NCBI RefSeq assembly: GCF_000720765.1
Contig: NZ_JODC01000002.1
Span: 310,001-374,000 of the forward strand
Reading direction: 5' to 3'
Origin: Streptomyces sp. NRRL S-646
GTDB lineage: Bacteria; Actinomycetota; Actinomycetes; Streptomycetales; Streptomycetaceae
Length of the DNA: 64,000 nt
Of this stretch, positions 42,849-51,188 are shown in pieces (position 1 is the stretch's first letter; each line of letters opens with the position of its first letter). The position numbers and the translations under genes were made by a program. The notes under the pieces were generated by a model. That model had not been told where the DNA came from. It searched no databases and saw nothing but the letters and a program-made list of their open reading frames with translations.

Positions 42849-45208
42849 TGGGCCCCCATGACCCGGCGGTGCAGCCCGCCGTCGTAGTCGGACGACTCGG
42901 TGGTGGCGCCGTCCAGGTCGATGCGGACGGTGTGGATGGTCCCGGTGAACTCGTTGTCCAGGGCGGAGTAGTCGTCGGTCACCGGTGTGCTCAGGTCCAC
43001 TCCGACATCGAGGGTCTCGTCGAAGGAGAAGTAGTACGGGATGGTGCGCTCGACCCGCCCGGTCGCCTGCTTCGCGCCGTCGACCATGAGGACGGCGGTG
43101 CCGCCCTTGCCGAGTCCTCCGCCGTCGTAGTCGAACTCGAGCCGGACCTCGTGCCGTCCCGGTGCCAGGGGCTCGGCGGCGCGCACGGTGTACACGCTCA
43201 TCCCGAAGTAGTTGTAGGCGTACGCCGGCTTTCCGTCCGTGACGTACAGGGTCCAGCCGCCGAACCGGCCGCCCTGTGCGATGAGCACGCCCTCGGCCGT
43301 CGTGTCGTCCGGTATGCCGACGTCCGCGGTGATGCTGTGCGAGCGGTTCTTGATGTTGGGGGTGGTCTCCTCGGTGAACCGGCGCATTCCGGCGCGGTAG
43401 GTGACGGACGTCCGGTGGCCGAGCAGATCGATGCGACCGGCCACGGCGGGGTTCTCCCGCTCGGTGACCCGGTCGTCCAGCGGGAAGACCTGGTACTTCG
43501 CCGCTTCGATCAGGAACAGGTCCTGGAGCCGGCGCAGCCTGTCGGGGTGCTGGGCGGCGAGGTCGTGTGCCTGGCTCCAGTCGTGGTCGAGGTCGTAGAG
43601 CTCCCAGACGTCGTCGGCGAACCGCTTGCCCCCGTCCGGCACCATCTCCCAGGGGATGCCGTGCCGGGTGACCGCCATCCAGCCCTCGTGGTAGATGCCC
43701 CGGTTGCCGCACATCTCGAAGTACTGCGTACGGCGATGCTCCGGCGCCCGGGGATCGGCGAGCGTACGCCACATGCTCGTGCCCTCCATGGGCTGCTGCG
43801 GCACACCGTCGACGCTGAAGGGTGCCGGAATCCCCGCGCAGTCCAGGATCGTCGGCAGCACATCGATGACGTGGGAGAACTGGTGGCGCAGCCCGCCGCG
43901 TTCGGGGACCCCGCCGGGCCAGTGCAGGATCATGCCGTCACGGGTGCCGCCGAAGTGCGAGGCGACCTGCTTGGTCCACTGGTAGGGGGTGTTGAGGGCC
44001 AGGGCCCAGCCCGCCGGGGCGATCGGGTAGCTGCGCGGGCCGCCGATCTCGTCGAGGTGTTCGATCATCTCGTCCGGGTCGTCCACCACGCCGTGCCCGA
44101 GCCGGTGCTCGACGATGGTTCCCTCGATGCCGCCTTCACCCGAGGCGCCGTTGTCCCCGAGGATGTAGAGGACAACGGTGTTGTCCAGCTCGCCGAGTTC
44201 CGCCAGCGCGTCGATGAACCTGCCGACCTGTACGTCGGCGTGTTCGGTGAAGGCGGCGAACGTCTCCATGAACCGTGCCGCCAGCCGGCGCTGGTTGGAG
44301 GTGAGTTCGTCCCAGTGGGGAACGCCCTCGGCCCAGGGGGCGAGCTCCGCGTCCTGCGGTACGACGCCGAGTTCCTTCTGCCGCCGCAGGGTCACTTCGC
44401 GCTGGTCGTCCCAGCCGTGGTCGAAGCGTCCGCGGTATTTCTCCTGCCATTCCCGGCCGACGTGCAACGGAGCGTGTGCGGCGCCGAGCGCGAGGTAGGT
44501 GAAGAACGGGCGGTCCGGAGTGAGCGTGCGCTGGGTGCGGACCCAGTCGATGGCGTGGTCGACGAGGTCCTCGGAGAGGTGGTAGCCGTCCTCGGGGCGG
44601 CGGTCCGGCTCGACCGGGGTGGTGCCCTGGTACAGCAGCGGGTACCAGTGGTTCATCTCGGCGCCCATGAAGCCGTAGAAGGTGTCGAAGCCTTCGCCGG
44701 TGGGCCAGCGGTCGAACGGGCCGACCGCGCTGATCTCGCGCGGCGGGGTCTGGTGCCACTTGCCGAACGCGGCCGTGCTGTAGCCGTTGCCCTGGAGGAT
44801 CTGGGCCATGGTCGCCGCGCTGCGCGGCCGGAAGCCGTTGTAGCCGGGCGCCGCCGTGGTCATCTCGGTGGTGCCGCCCATACCGACCGAGTGATGGTTG
44901 CGTCCGGTCAGCAGGGCCTGCCGGGTCGGTGAGCACAGGGCCGTGACATGGAACCGGGTGTAGCGCAGCCCGCCGTCGGCGAGTCGTTCGGCGGCGGGCA
45001 TCTCGCACGGTCCGCCGAAGGCGCTGGAGGTGCCGAAGCCGAGGTCGTCCACGAGCACGATCACCACGTTCGGTGCGCCCTCCGGTGGCGGGACCGGGCC
45101 GATGGGGGTGAAGGCGGTCTCCTGGTCGTGGACGTCCATGGCGGTCGTCAGGGGCCGGCGGGCGTCCGGCCGGGGGAGTATGTGCCGTCCGGCGTCGAAC
45201 TCGGTCAT
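42845..45208 (-). CDS. Sulfatase (arylsulfatase family, Cys-type)
   Basis: 787 residues from ATG 45208 (GGAGAAATAC before it). The N-terminus has NVVIVLVDDLGFGTSS with metal ligands D54-D55. The formylglycine signature CSPTR is at residues 92-96 (LCSPTRQALLTGRN). Further motifs: GKWHQTP and DNGASGEGG. The C-terminal third is beta-rich (YDGGGLGKGGTAVLMVDG). No signal peptide is seen, so it acts in the cytosol on an imported sulfate ester. Its activator and a quaternary-amine binding protein are in the same operon, hinting at choline-O-sulfate, but classic choline sulfatases are shorter (~500 residues). Confidence 0.88.
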   Translation of the reverse strand: MTEFDAGRHILPRPDARRPLTTAMDVHDQETAFTPIGPVPPPEGAPNVVIVLVDDLGFGTSSAFGGPCEMPAAERLADGGLRYTRFHVTALCSPTRQALLTGRNHHSVGMGGTTEMTTAAPGYNGFRPRSAATMAQILQGNGYSTAAFGKWHQTPPREISAVGPFDRWPTGEGFDTFYGFMGAEMNHWYPLLYQGTTPVEPDRRPEDGYHLSEDLVDHAIDWVRTQRTLTPDRPFFTYLALGAAHAPLHVGREWQEKYRGRFDHGWDDQREVTLRRQKELGVVPQDAELAPWAEGVPHWDELTSNQRRLAARFMETFAAFTEHADVQVGRFIDALAELGELDNTVVLYILGDNGASGEGGIEGTIVEHRLGHGVVDDPDEMIEHLDEIGGPRSYPIAPAGWALALNTPYQWTKQVASHFGGTRDGMILHWPGGVPERGGLRHQFSHVIDVLPTILDCAGIPAPFSVDGVPQQPMEGTSMWRTLADPRAPEHRRTQYFEMCGNRGIYHEGWMAVTRHGIPWEMVPDGGKRFADDVWELYDLDHDWSQAHDLAAQHPDRLRRLQDLFLIEAAKYQVFPLDDRVTERENPAVAGRIDLLGHRTSVTYRAGMRRFTEETTPNIKNRSHSITADVGIPDDTTAEGVLIAQGGRFGGWTLYVTDGKPAYAYNYFGMSVYTVRAAEPLAPGRHEVRLEFDYDGGGLGKGGTAVLMVDGAKQATGRVERTIPYYFSFDETLDVGVDLSTPVTDDYSALDNEFTGTIHTVRIDLDGATTESSDYDGGLHRRVMGAQ

Positions 45209-45406
45209 GTATTTCTCCGTTGGGGTACGCCGCGGAAATGTCACACGCTTTTTTCCTCGCCGAATTGTCGGCGTGATGCAGCTGGACTTCCGGCCGGTCT
45301 GCCAGCGGTGGAGTAAAAAATGGCATTCGCCGTCGAAGCCGGTCAACAACAGAGCGTGAATCCGGCTGAACCGGTTTTGAATGAAGGCGGTAGAAAGTTT
45401 CTATAC
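45209..45406. promoter_or_regulatory. Sulfatase upstream region with two inverted repeats
   Basis: Contains CGCCGA-ATTG-TCGGCG (45258-45273), 50 bases before the sulfatase start on the minus strand, and TAGAAA-G-TTTCTA (45391-45403), next to the stop of the LysR gene. The first could be an operator of the sulfatase operon. No -35/-10 pair stands out. Confidence 0.35.
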
Positions 45407-46309
45407 CTAGAGCGTCGCTGCCTGCTCAGGTGGCGGGGCGGGCGAGGACGCCAGGTCCACGAACGCCTGGGCGGCGGGCGACAGCGGGCCCGGGCGCCAG
45501 ACCAGCCGGCCGTGGCGCAGCAGCCGAGGACGGTTGGAGAGCATCCGGGCTCCCCGGAGTGCCGCGTCCTGGGCCATGGACGTGGGCAGCAGGGAAGCGC
45601 CGACGCCGGAGAGGACCAGCGGCACGATCATCGCGCGGTGCGCGGTCTCCACCACGATCCGCGGCGCGACGCCGAGTGCGGTGCACACGTCGTCCAGCGC
45701 CGCGCGGGTTTCGGTGCCCGGCGGGGTCACGATCAGGTCCAGCGCGGCGAGTTCACGCGAGGTGATGGTGGGGCCGGCCGGATGCGGGTGGTCGGGGGGC
45801 AGGACGACATGCATCTCCTGTGCCGGCAGGTCGATGCTGCTCAGGTCCGCCGTGGGCACCGAGGCATCCACCAGACCGAGCTCGCACTGGCCGGCCGCGA
45901 CCATGTGCGCCACGGCGGCTCCCCGCTCCGGATCGACCACGCGCACGGAGACCTTGGGATGCGCGCGGTGAAAGCGCCCCAGCATGCCGGCGAGCGGATC
46001 GACCGACAGGGTCGTCTGCGAAACGATGTCGAGCCGGCCGCCGCTGAGTCCGAGGACCTCGCGGACCAGGGCGCCGGCCGTGGACAGATCCCGCAGCACC
46101 TGCTGCGCCGGTTGAAGCAGCGCCTCACCCGCCGCGGTGAGTACCACGCCGTGCGGCAGCCGATGAAACAGGCTGCCGCCGAATTCGCGCTCCAGTGACC
46201 GGATCGCATGGGACAGGGAGGGTTGTGCGACATGGAGTGCAATGGCCGCGGCTGTGAATCCGCCGTGCTCGGCAACGGCGATGAAGTATTCCAGCTGGCG
46301 TCGTTCCAT
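45407..46309 (-). CDS. LysR family transcriptional regulator
   Basis: 300 residues from ATG 46309 (GGAGAG upstream). The N-terminal HTH is canonical: MERRQLEYFIAVAEHGGFTA then ALHVAQPSLSHAIRSLEREFG (residues ~1-60). The periplasmic-binding-like effector domain follows (GGRLDIVSQTTLSVDPLAGML, CELGLVDASV, SGVGASLLPTSMA). It lies between the sulfatase operon (same strand, downstream) and the divergent formaldehyde-dehydrogenase gene, so either could be its target. Confidence 0.9.
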   Translation of the reverse strand: MERRQLEYFIAVAEHGGFTAAAIALHVAQPSLSHAIRSLEREFGGSLFHRLPHGVVLTAAGEALLQPAQQVLRDLSTAGALVREVLGLSGGRLDIVSQTTLSVDPLAGMLGRFHRAHPKVSVRVVDPERGAAVAHMVAAGQCELGLVDASVPTADLSSIDLPAQEMHVVLPPDHPHPAGPTITSRELAALDLIVTPPGTETRAALDDVCTALGVAPRIVVETAHRAMIVPLVLSGVGASLLPTSMAQDAALRGARMLSNRPRLLRHGRLVWRPGPLSPAAQAFVDLASSPAPPPEQAATL

Positions 46310-46386
46310 CGGCTCTCCGTAAATTCCGGGCAACGCTATCACCGGTCGGGCGGCGACGACGCCGGTCGAACGGCGCATCCGAGACC

Positions 46387-46454
46387 TTGACCCCCGGTCG
46401 GCGCTCCACGATGCTGTGTTGCGGCACATGAGATGTGTGCCGCATTGAGCAACA
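46387..46454 (+). promoter_or_regulatory. Promoter/operator of the mycothiol formaldehyde dehydrogenase gene
   Basis: TTGACC (46387-46392), 17 bases, then GATGCT (46410-46415) and GTTGC at 46418, the same order as at the ferredoxin and flavoprotein promoters. Behind it a perfect inverted repeat TGCGGCACA (46420-46428) / TGTGCCGCA (46436-46444) with a 7-base spacer, and GCAACA at 46449, give a large symmetric site. Possible targets of the LysR or IclR regulator. Confidence 0.5.
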
Positions 46455-46489
46455 TCTGACTGAGGTCTCGTACCAGCCGAGGAGTGGCC

Positions 46490-47575
46490 ATGACGCACCA
46501 GGTCCGTGGAGTCGTCGCGCGGGGCAAGGGCGCCCCCGTCAGCCTGGAGACGATCATCGTGCCCGATCCCGGACCGGGCGAGGCGCTGGTGAAGATCGAG
46601 GCCTGCGGGGTCTGTCACACCGATCTGCACTACCGCGAGGGGGGCATCAATGACGACTTCCCCTTCCTGCTGGGCCACGAGGCCGCGGGTGTGGTGGAGG
46701 CGGTGGGGGAGGGCGTCACCGATGTCGCCCCCGGTGACTTCGTCATCCTCAACTGGCGTGCGGTGTGCGGGCAGTGCCGGGCCTGTCTGCGCGGCCGGCC
46801 CTGGTACTGCTTCAACACCCACAACGCCAAGCAGAAGATGACCCTGGAGGACGGCACCGAACTGTCCCCGGCGCTGGGTATCGGCGCGTTCGCGGAGAAG
46901 ACGCTGGTCGCGGCGGGGCAGTGCACCAAGGTCGACCGTGCAGCCTCCGCGGCCGCCGCCGGTCTGCTGGGCTGCGGCGTGATGGCGGGCATCGGCGCCG
47001 CGATCAACACCGGCAACGTCGGCCGCGGCGACAGCGTGGCGGTCATCGGCTGCGGTGGCGTCGGCGACGCCGCGATCGTCGGGTCGAACCTGGCCGGCGC
47101 CGCGAAGATCATCGCGGTGGACCTGGACGACCGGAAGCTGGAGACCGCCCGCAAGCTGGGCGCGACCCACACCGTCAACTCCAAGGAGTCCGACCCCGTC
47201 GAGGCGATCCGCGAGCTGACCGGCGGCCACGGCGCCGACGTGGTCATCGAGGCGGTCGGCCGCCCCGAGACGTACAAGCAGGCCTTCTACGCCCGCGACC
47301 TCGCCGGCACGGTCGTCCTGGTCGGTGTGCCGACCCCGGAGATGAAGCTGGATCTGCCGCTGCTGGACGTCTTCGGCCGCGGCGGATCGCTGAAGTCGAG
47401 TTGGTACGGCGACTGCCTGCCCTCCCGCGACTTCCCGATGCTCATCGACCTCTATCTGCAGGGCCGCCTGAACCTGGACGCCTTCGTCACCGAGACCATC
47501 GCTCTCGACGAGGTCGAGAAGGCCTTCGAGCGGATGCACGGCGGCGACGTGCTGCGCTCGGTGGTGGTGCTCTGA
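46490..47575 (+). CDS. S-(hydroxymethyl)mycothiol dehydrogenase
   Basis: 361 residues, the length of known mycothiol-dependent formaldehyde dehydrogenases. Catalytic zinc: C42 (ACGVCHTD) and H63-E64 (GHEAAG). Structural zinc: C93, C96, C99 and C107. NAD motif [12 protein letters not shown]. The segment [34 protein letters not shown] is typical of this subfamily. It oxidises the spontaneous mycothiol-formaldehyde adduct to S-formylmycothiol. ATG 46490 with AGGAG five bases upstream. TGATG overlap with the MBL gene. Formaldehyde would come from demethylation reactions encoded downstream. Confidence 0.92.
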   Translation: MTHQVRGVVARGKGAPVSLETIIVPDPGPGEALVKIEACGVCHTDLHYREGGINDDFPFLLGHEAAGVVEAVGEGVTDVAPGDFVILNWRAVCGQCRACLRGRPWYCFNTHNAKQKMTLEDGTELSPALGIGAFAEKTLVAAGQCTKVDRAASAAAAGLLGCGVMAGIGAAINTGNVGRGDSVAVIGCGGVGDAAIVGSNLAGAAKIIAVDLDDRKLETARKLGATHTVNSKESDPVEAIRELTGGHGADVVIEAVGRPETYKQAFYARDLAGTVVLVGVPTPEMKLDLPLLDVFGRGGSLKSSWYGDCLPSRDFPMLIDLYLQGRLNLDAFVTETIALDEVEKAFERMHGGDVLRSVVVL

Positions 47576-48204
47576 TGGCGGCACGCATCGAACACCTCGT
47601 CACCTCGGGCACGTTCTCGCTGGACGGCGGCACCTGGGACGTCGACAACAACGTGTGGATCATCGGCGACGACCACGAGGTGATCGTCATCGACGCGGCC
47701 CATGACGCCGAGGCCATCGCCGAGGCCGTCGGGGGCCGGACCCTGCGGGCGATCGTGTGCACCCACGCCCACAACGACCACATCGACGCCGCGCCCGGCC
47801 TCGCGGAGCGCACCGGCGGGCCGGTCCTCCTCCATCCGGACGACCTGCCGCTGTGGAAGCAGACCCACCCGGAGCGGGTGCCCGACGCCGAACTGGCCGA
47901 CGGCCAGGTCCTGACGGTGGCGGGCGTCGACCTGACCGTGCTGCACACGCCCGGCCACGCCCCCGGAGCGGTCTGTCTGTACGCGCCGGCGCTCGGCGCA
48001 CTCTTCAGCGGTGACACGCTCTTCGCCGGCGGCCCAGGGGCCACGGGAAGGTCGTACAGCCACTTCCCGACCATCATCGAGTCCATCCGCGAACGGCTGC
48101 TGGCCCTGCCCGGCGACACCGTCGTGCACACCGGTCACGGGGACACGACGACCATCGGCGCGGAGGCCCCGCACCTGCAGGACTGGATCGCACGCGGTCA
48201 CTGA
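47575..48204 (+). CDS. MBL fold metallo-hydrolase (putative S-formylmycothiol hydrolase)
   Basis: 209 residues. The metallo-beta-lactamase zinc motif THAHNDH spans residues 63-69; further ligands in HTPGHAPGAVCLY, FSGDTLF and VHTGHG. This is the glyoxalase II-like branch. Its start overlaps the stop of the mycothiol dehydrogenase gene, and this gene pair is common in actinobacteria. The inferred role is thioester hydrolysis of S-formylmycothiol to formate and mycothiol. Confidence 0.87.
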   Translation: MAARIEHLVTSGTFSLDGGTWDVDNNVWIIGDDHEVIVIDAAHDAEAIAEAVGGRTLRAIVCTHAHNDHIDAAPGLAERTGGPVLLHPDDLPLWKQTHPERVPDAELADGQVLTVAGVDLTVLHTPGHAPGAVCLYAPALGALFSGDTLFAGGPGATGRSYSHFPTIIESIRERLLALPGDTVVHTGHGDTTTIGAEAPHLQDWIARGH

Positions 48205-48277
48205 CCTGCTGACCTGCTCGAAGGCACTGATCCCGGTGCCGACCCCTGCCCTGACCCTGTTGCTCATCGTGCGCCAA

Positions 48278-48390
48278 GTTGCATGAAGAGCAACATCCGG
48301 CAGGGGTCAACAGGGCCTCTGAACTCCTTGACAAGGGTTCAGGGCGACCTCAGACTGATGTTGCGCTTACCGCAATCCGTTTCGTTATAC
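48278..48390 (+). promoter_or_regulatory. Promoter with two GTTGC-N7-GCAAC operators
   Basis: An upstream site GTTGC-N7-GCAAC (48278-48294) is perfect. The core promoter has TTGACA (48328-48333), 17 bases, CAGACT (48351-48356), then a second site GTTGC-N7-GCAAT (48360-48376). An alternative -10, TTATAC, lies at 48385. A repressor bound at the second site would cover the start of transcription of the ferredoxin-reductase-oxygenase operon. Confidence 0.6.
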
Positions 48391-48403
48391 GCACCGAGGT
48401 GTC

Positions 48404-48766
48404 ATGATGATTCCCGTGTGCCGTCTCGCGGATCTCCCGCGAGGTGAGGCCTTCCGGCTCGACATAGATCCGCCGGTCTCGGTGTTCCATACCGACGACG
48501 GCGAGGTCTTCGCCATCGACGACACCTGCACCCACCAGGACGCCTCGCTCGCCGACGGCTGGCTGGAGGGCTGCGAGGTGGAGTGCCCGCTGCACGCTTC
48601 GAAGTTCGACCTGCGCACCGGCGCCGTCGACGCCCCGCCGGCCAAGCTGCCGGTGCGGACGCACGAGGTGGTCGTCGAGGACGGCATGATCTACGTCCAG
48701 GTGTCGACCGACGCTCCCAACCTGCCGCCCTGCATCGCCTCCCGTCTTGCCGGGGGTCCCGCGTGA
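48404..48766 (+). CDS. Rieske-type [2Fe-2S] ferredoxin
   Basis: 120 residues. Rieske ligands are C42-x-H44 (DTCTHQDASLADG) and C61-xx-H64 (ECPLHASKFDLRTG). Length and absence of other domains fit a soluble dioxygenase ferredoxin such as BphF. Tandem ATGs at 48404 and 48407. Its stop overlaps the reductase start (GTGA at 48763). It should carry electrons from the reductase to the Rieske oxygenase at 50057. Confidence 0.92.
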   Translation: MMIPVCRLADLPRGEAFRLDIDPPVSVFHTDDGEVFAIDDTCTHQDASLADGWLEGCEVECPLHASKFDLRTGAVDAPPAKLPVRTHEVVVEDGMIYVQVSTDAPNLPPCIASRLAGGPA

Positions 48767-49923
48767 GGACGGTCGCCGTGGTCGGCGCCTCGCTGGCCGG
48801 CCTGTCGGCGGCGCGCTCACTGCGCAAGCAGGGCTACGACGGACGGCTCGTCGTCATCGGCGACGAGACCCACCGCCCGTACGACAGGCCCCCGCTGTCC
48901 AAGGAGTTCCTGGCCGGCACGATCGGCGAAGCCGACCTCGTGCTGGAGACGGACGACGAGGACCTGCAGGCCGAGTGGCTGCTCGGCGCGCGCGCCACCG
49001 GACTCGAGCGGACAGAGCGAGCCCTGCGGCTCGCCGACGGCAGCCGGCTCCGCGCGGACGGCATCGTCATCGCGACCGGTGCCGCCGCGCGCAGGCTGCC
49101 CGGGGCCGAGGGCCTTTCCGGAGTGCACACCCTGCGCACCCTGGACGACGCCCGCGCCCTGCGGGACGAACTGGCCCGCGGCGGTCGGCTGGTGGTGATC
49201 GGCGGCGGTTTCATCGGCGCCGAGGTGGCCTCCACCGCGTACGCCCTCGGGCTCGACGTGACGGTGATCGAGGCGGCCCCGACGCCGCTTGCGGGCCCGC
49301 TCGGCGAGACCATGGGCGCCGTGGTTTCCGGCCTCCACGCCGACCACGGAGTACGGCTGTTGTGCGGCGTGGGCGTCAAGGGGCTCAGCGGCGAGCGGCA
49401 GGTCGACGCCGTTCTGCTGGAGGACGGCCGCAGTGTCCCCGCCGACATCGTCGTCGTCGGCGTGGGCGCACGCCCGTGCGTCGAGTGGCTGGAAGGCTCC
49501 GGCGTCGCGCTCGACAACGGCGTGAAGTGCGGCGCGGACGGGCGCACCAGCCTCGCCGGCGTGGTCGCGGTCGGCGACTGCGCCAACTGGTACGACCCCC
49601 GGGCGGGCGCCCACCGCCGCGTCGAGCACTGGACCGGTGCGCGCGAGCGCCCGGACGCCGCCATCGCCACGCTGCTGGCGGGCGGTGCGGTGGAACCGGG
49701 GGTGCCCCGGCCGCCGTACTTCTGGTCCGACCAGTACGGCGTGAAGATCCAGTTCGCCGGTCATGCGGCCGGCGCCGACAGTGTGACGGTCGAGGAGGGC
49801 GTCGCGGACGACCGCAACGTCCTGGCCGTCTACCGGCGTGCCGGACAACCGGTCGCCGTGCTCGGGATGAACCAGCCGCGGCTGTTCACCCGCTGGCGCA
49901 AGCAACTGAGCGCTTCGCTGTGA
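48763..49923 (+). CDS. FAD-dependent ferredoxin reductase
   Basis: 386 residues from GTG 48763. FAD motif VAVVGASLAGLSAARSLRKQG at the start, RPYDRPPLSKEFLAG, NAD motif LVVIGGGFIGAEVAS near residue 145, and the second FAD motif GVVAVGDCANW. The C-terminal domain ends YFWSDQYGVKIQFAGHA, as in BphA4/rubredoxin-type reductases. It transfers electrons from NAD(P)H to the adjacent ferredoxin. Cotranscription with the oxygenase gene is likely, although a dispersed repeat separates them by 133 bases. Confidence 0.92.
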   Translation: MRTVAVVGASLAGLSAARSLRKQGYDGRLVVIGDETHRPYDRPPLSKEFLAGTIGEADLVLETDDEDLQAEWLLGARATGLERTERALRLADGSRLRADGIVIATGAAARRLPGAEGLSGVHTLRTLDDARALRDELARGGRLVVIGGGFIGAEVASTAYALGLDVTVIEAAPTPLAGPLGETMGAVVSGLHADHGVRLLCGVGVKGLSGERQVDAVLLEDGRSVPADIVVVGVGARPCVEWLEGSGVALDNGVKCGADGRTSLAGVVAVGDCANWYDPRAGAHRRVEHWTGARERPDAAIATLLAGGAVEPGVPRPPYFWSDQYGVKIQFAGHAAGADSVTVEEGVADDRNVLAVYRRAGQPVAVLGMNQPRLFTRWRKQLSASL

Positions 49924-49957
49924 GTGCCGTGATGTGTCGTCTTTCTCCTGCGGCGCC

Positions 49958-50023
49958 GTTGTGGCTGGTCGCGCCCCGCGGCGAAGCCGCATATCGATAC
50001 AGCCCCGCGCCCCTACGGGGCGC
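49958..50023. repeat. Dispersed Streptomyces repeat, intergenic copy
   Basis: Begins GTTGTGGCTGGTCGCGC and ends CCCCGCGCCCCTACGGGGCGCT, with a terminal hairpin GCGCCCC-TA-CGGGGCGC. The same sequence, with variation in the middle, occurs at 63917-63959 and inside the gene at 29913-30014. Its stem could act as an attenuator between the reductase and oxygenase genes. Confidence 0.7.
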
Positions 50024-50056
50024 TTCCCCTCTCCCACGTGTCCCGAGGAGTGCACC

Positions 50057-51187
50057 GTGACCTCGACCAGCCTGCCGGACAGCCTGATCGCCACCCTTCC
50101 CGGCTCCTCCTACACGGATCCGGCGATCTTCGCCCAGGAGCAGGAGCGCATATTCGAGACCATGTGGTTCTGCGTCGCACGCTCCTCCGAGCTGGCCAAG
50201 CCCGGCGCCTTCCGCACCGTCGACGTGGGCCGCGAGAGCATCCTCGTCGCCCGCGCCCGGGACAACTCGATCCGCGCCTACTTCAACGTGTGCCGGCACC
50301 GCGGCGCCAAGCTCTGCACCGAGGAGACCGGCGAGGTCAAGCGGGCCTTCCAGTGCCCGTACCACGCCTGGACGTACGACCTCAACGGCAAGCTGGTCGC
50401 GGCGCCCAACCTCACCAAGATGCCCGACGTCGGCCGCACCGAGTACGGCCTGGTGAGCGTGGCCGTCCGTGAATGGCTCGGCTACGTCTGGGTGTGCCTG
50501 GCGGAGAACCCGCCCTCCTTCGAGGAGGACGTCATCGGCGAGATCGTCGCCCGCCTCGGCGACGTGGAGTCGATCGAGCACTACGACATCGACAACCTGT
50601 CCGTCGGCAAGCGGATCGTCTACGACGTCAAGGCGAACTGGAAGCTCATCATCGAGAACTTCATGGAGTGCTACCACTGCGCCACGATCCACCCCGAACT
50701 CACCGAGGTGCTCCCGGAGTTCGCCGACGGCTATGCCGCCCAGTACTACGTCGGGCACGGGGCCGAGTTCGGTGAGGAGGTGCAGGGTTTCACCGTCGAC
50801 GGCTCGGAGGGCCTGGACCGCATCCCGGGGGTCGCCGACGACCAGGACCGCCGCTACTACGCGATCACGGTCAAGCCGCAGGTCTTCATCAACCTCGTCC
50901 CCGACCATGTGATCTTCCACCGGATGTACCCGGTGGCCGTCGACCGCACGATCGTGGAGTGCGACTGGCTCTACCTGCCGCACGTCGTCGAGAGCGGCAA
51001 GGACGTCAGCCGGTCCGTGGAGCTCTTCGACCGCGTCAACCGCCAGGACTTCGACGCATGCGAGCGCACACAGCCCGGCATGAGCTCCCGGATGTACGCC
51101 AAGGGTGGCGTCCTGGTGCCCAGCGAGCACCACATCGGAGCCTTCCACGACTGGGTCAACGAGCGGCTGGGCCTCTCCCAGGGGTGA
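50057..51187 (+). CDS. Rieske non-heme iron oxygenase, probable glycine betaine demethylase
   Basis: 376 residues from GTG 50057 (GAGGAG upstream). Rieske ligands C79-x-H81 (NVCRHRGAKLC) and C100-xx-H103 (QCPYHAWTY). The mononuclear iron site is in NWKLIIENFMECYHCATIHPEL with Glu/His residues bridging the subunits. The family includes glycine betaine monooxygenase (GbcA) and stachydrine or carnitine-type N-demethylases. Surrounded by choline oxidation, dimethylglycine and formaldehyde genes, betaine to dimethylglycine plus formaldehyde is the best reading; stachydrine is the main alternative. Confidence 0.85.
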   Translation: MTSTSLPDSLIATLPGSSYTDPAIFAQEQERIFETMWFCVARSSELAKPGAFRTVDVGRESILVARARDNSIRAYFNVCRHRGAKLCTEETGEVKRAFQCPYHAWTYDLNGKLVAAPNLTKMPDVGRTEYGLVSVAVREWLGYVWVCLAENPPSFEEDVIGEIVARLGDVESIEHYDIDNLSVGKRIVYDVKANWKLIIENFMECYHCATIHPELTEVLPEFADGYAAQYYVGHGAEFGEEVQGFTVDGSEGLDRIPGVADDQDRRYYAITVKPQVFINLVPDHVIFHRMYPVAVDRTIVECDWLYLPHVVESGKDVSRSVELFDRVNRQDFDACERTQPGMSSRMYAKGGVLVPSEHHIGAFHDWVNERLGLSQG

Positions 51188-51188
51188 C

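Noticed and set aside
42845..45208. Naming the sulfatase a choline sulfatase (BetC)
   Set aside because: It is about 280 residues longer than BetC and lacks an evident BetC-type C-terminal tail; kept only as a hypothesis from context.
45251..45273. Hairpin CGCCGA-ATTG-TCGGCG with neighbouring T-run as a terminator
   Set aside because: On the plus strand the T-run precedes the stem, and on the minus strand the stem is followed by A's, so it is not a terminator in either direction.
46420..46444. Counting the 9-bp inverted repeat as another GTTGC-N7-GCAAC site
   Set aside because: Its arms are TGCGGCACA/TGTGCCGCA; only the flanking GTTGC fits the shared motif, so it is listed as a separate operator candidate.
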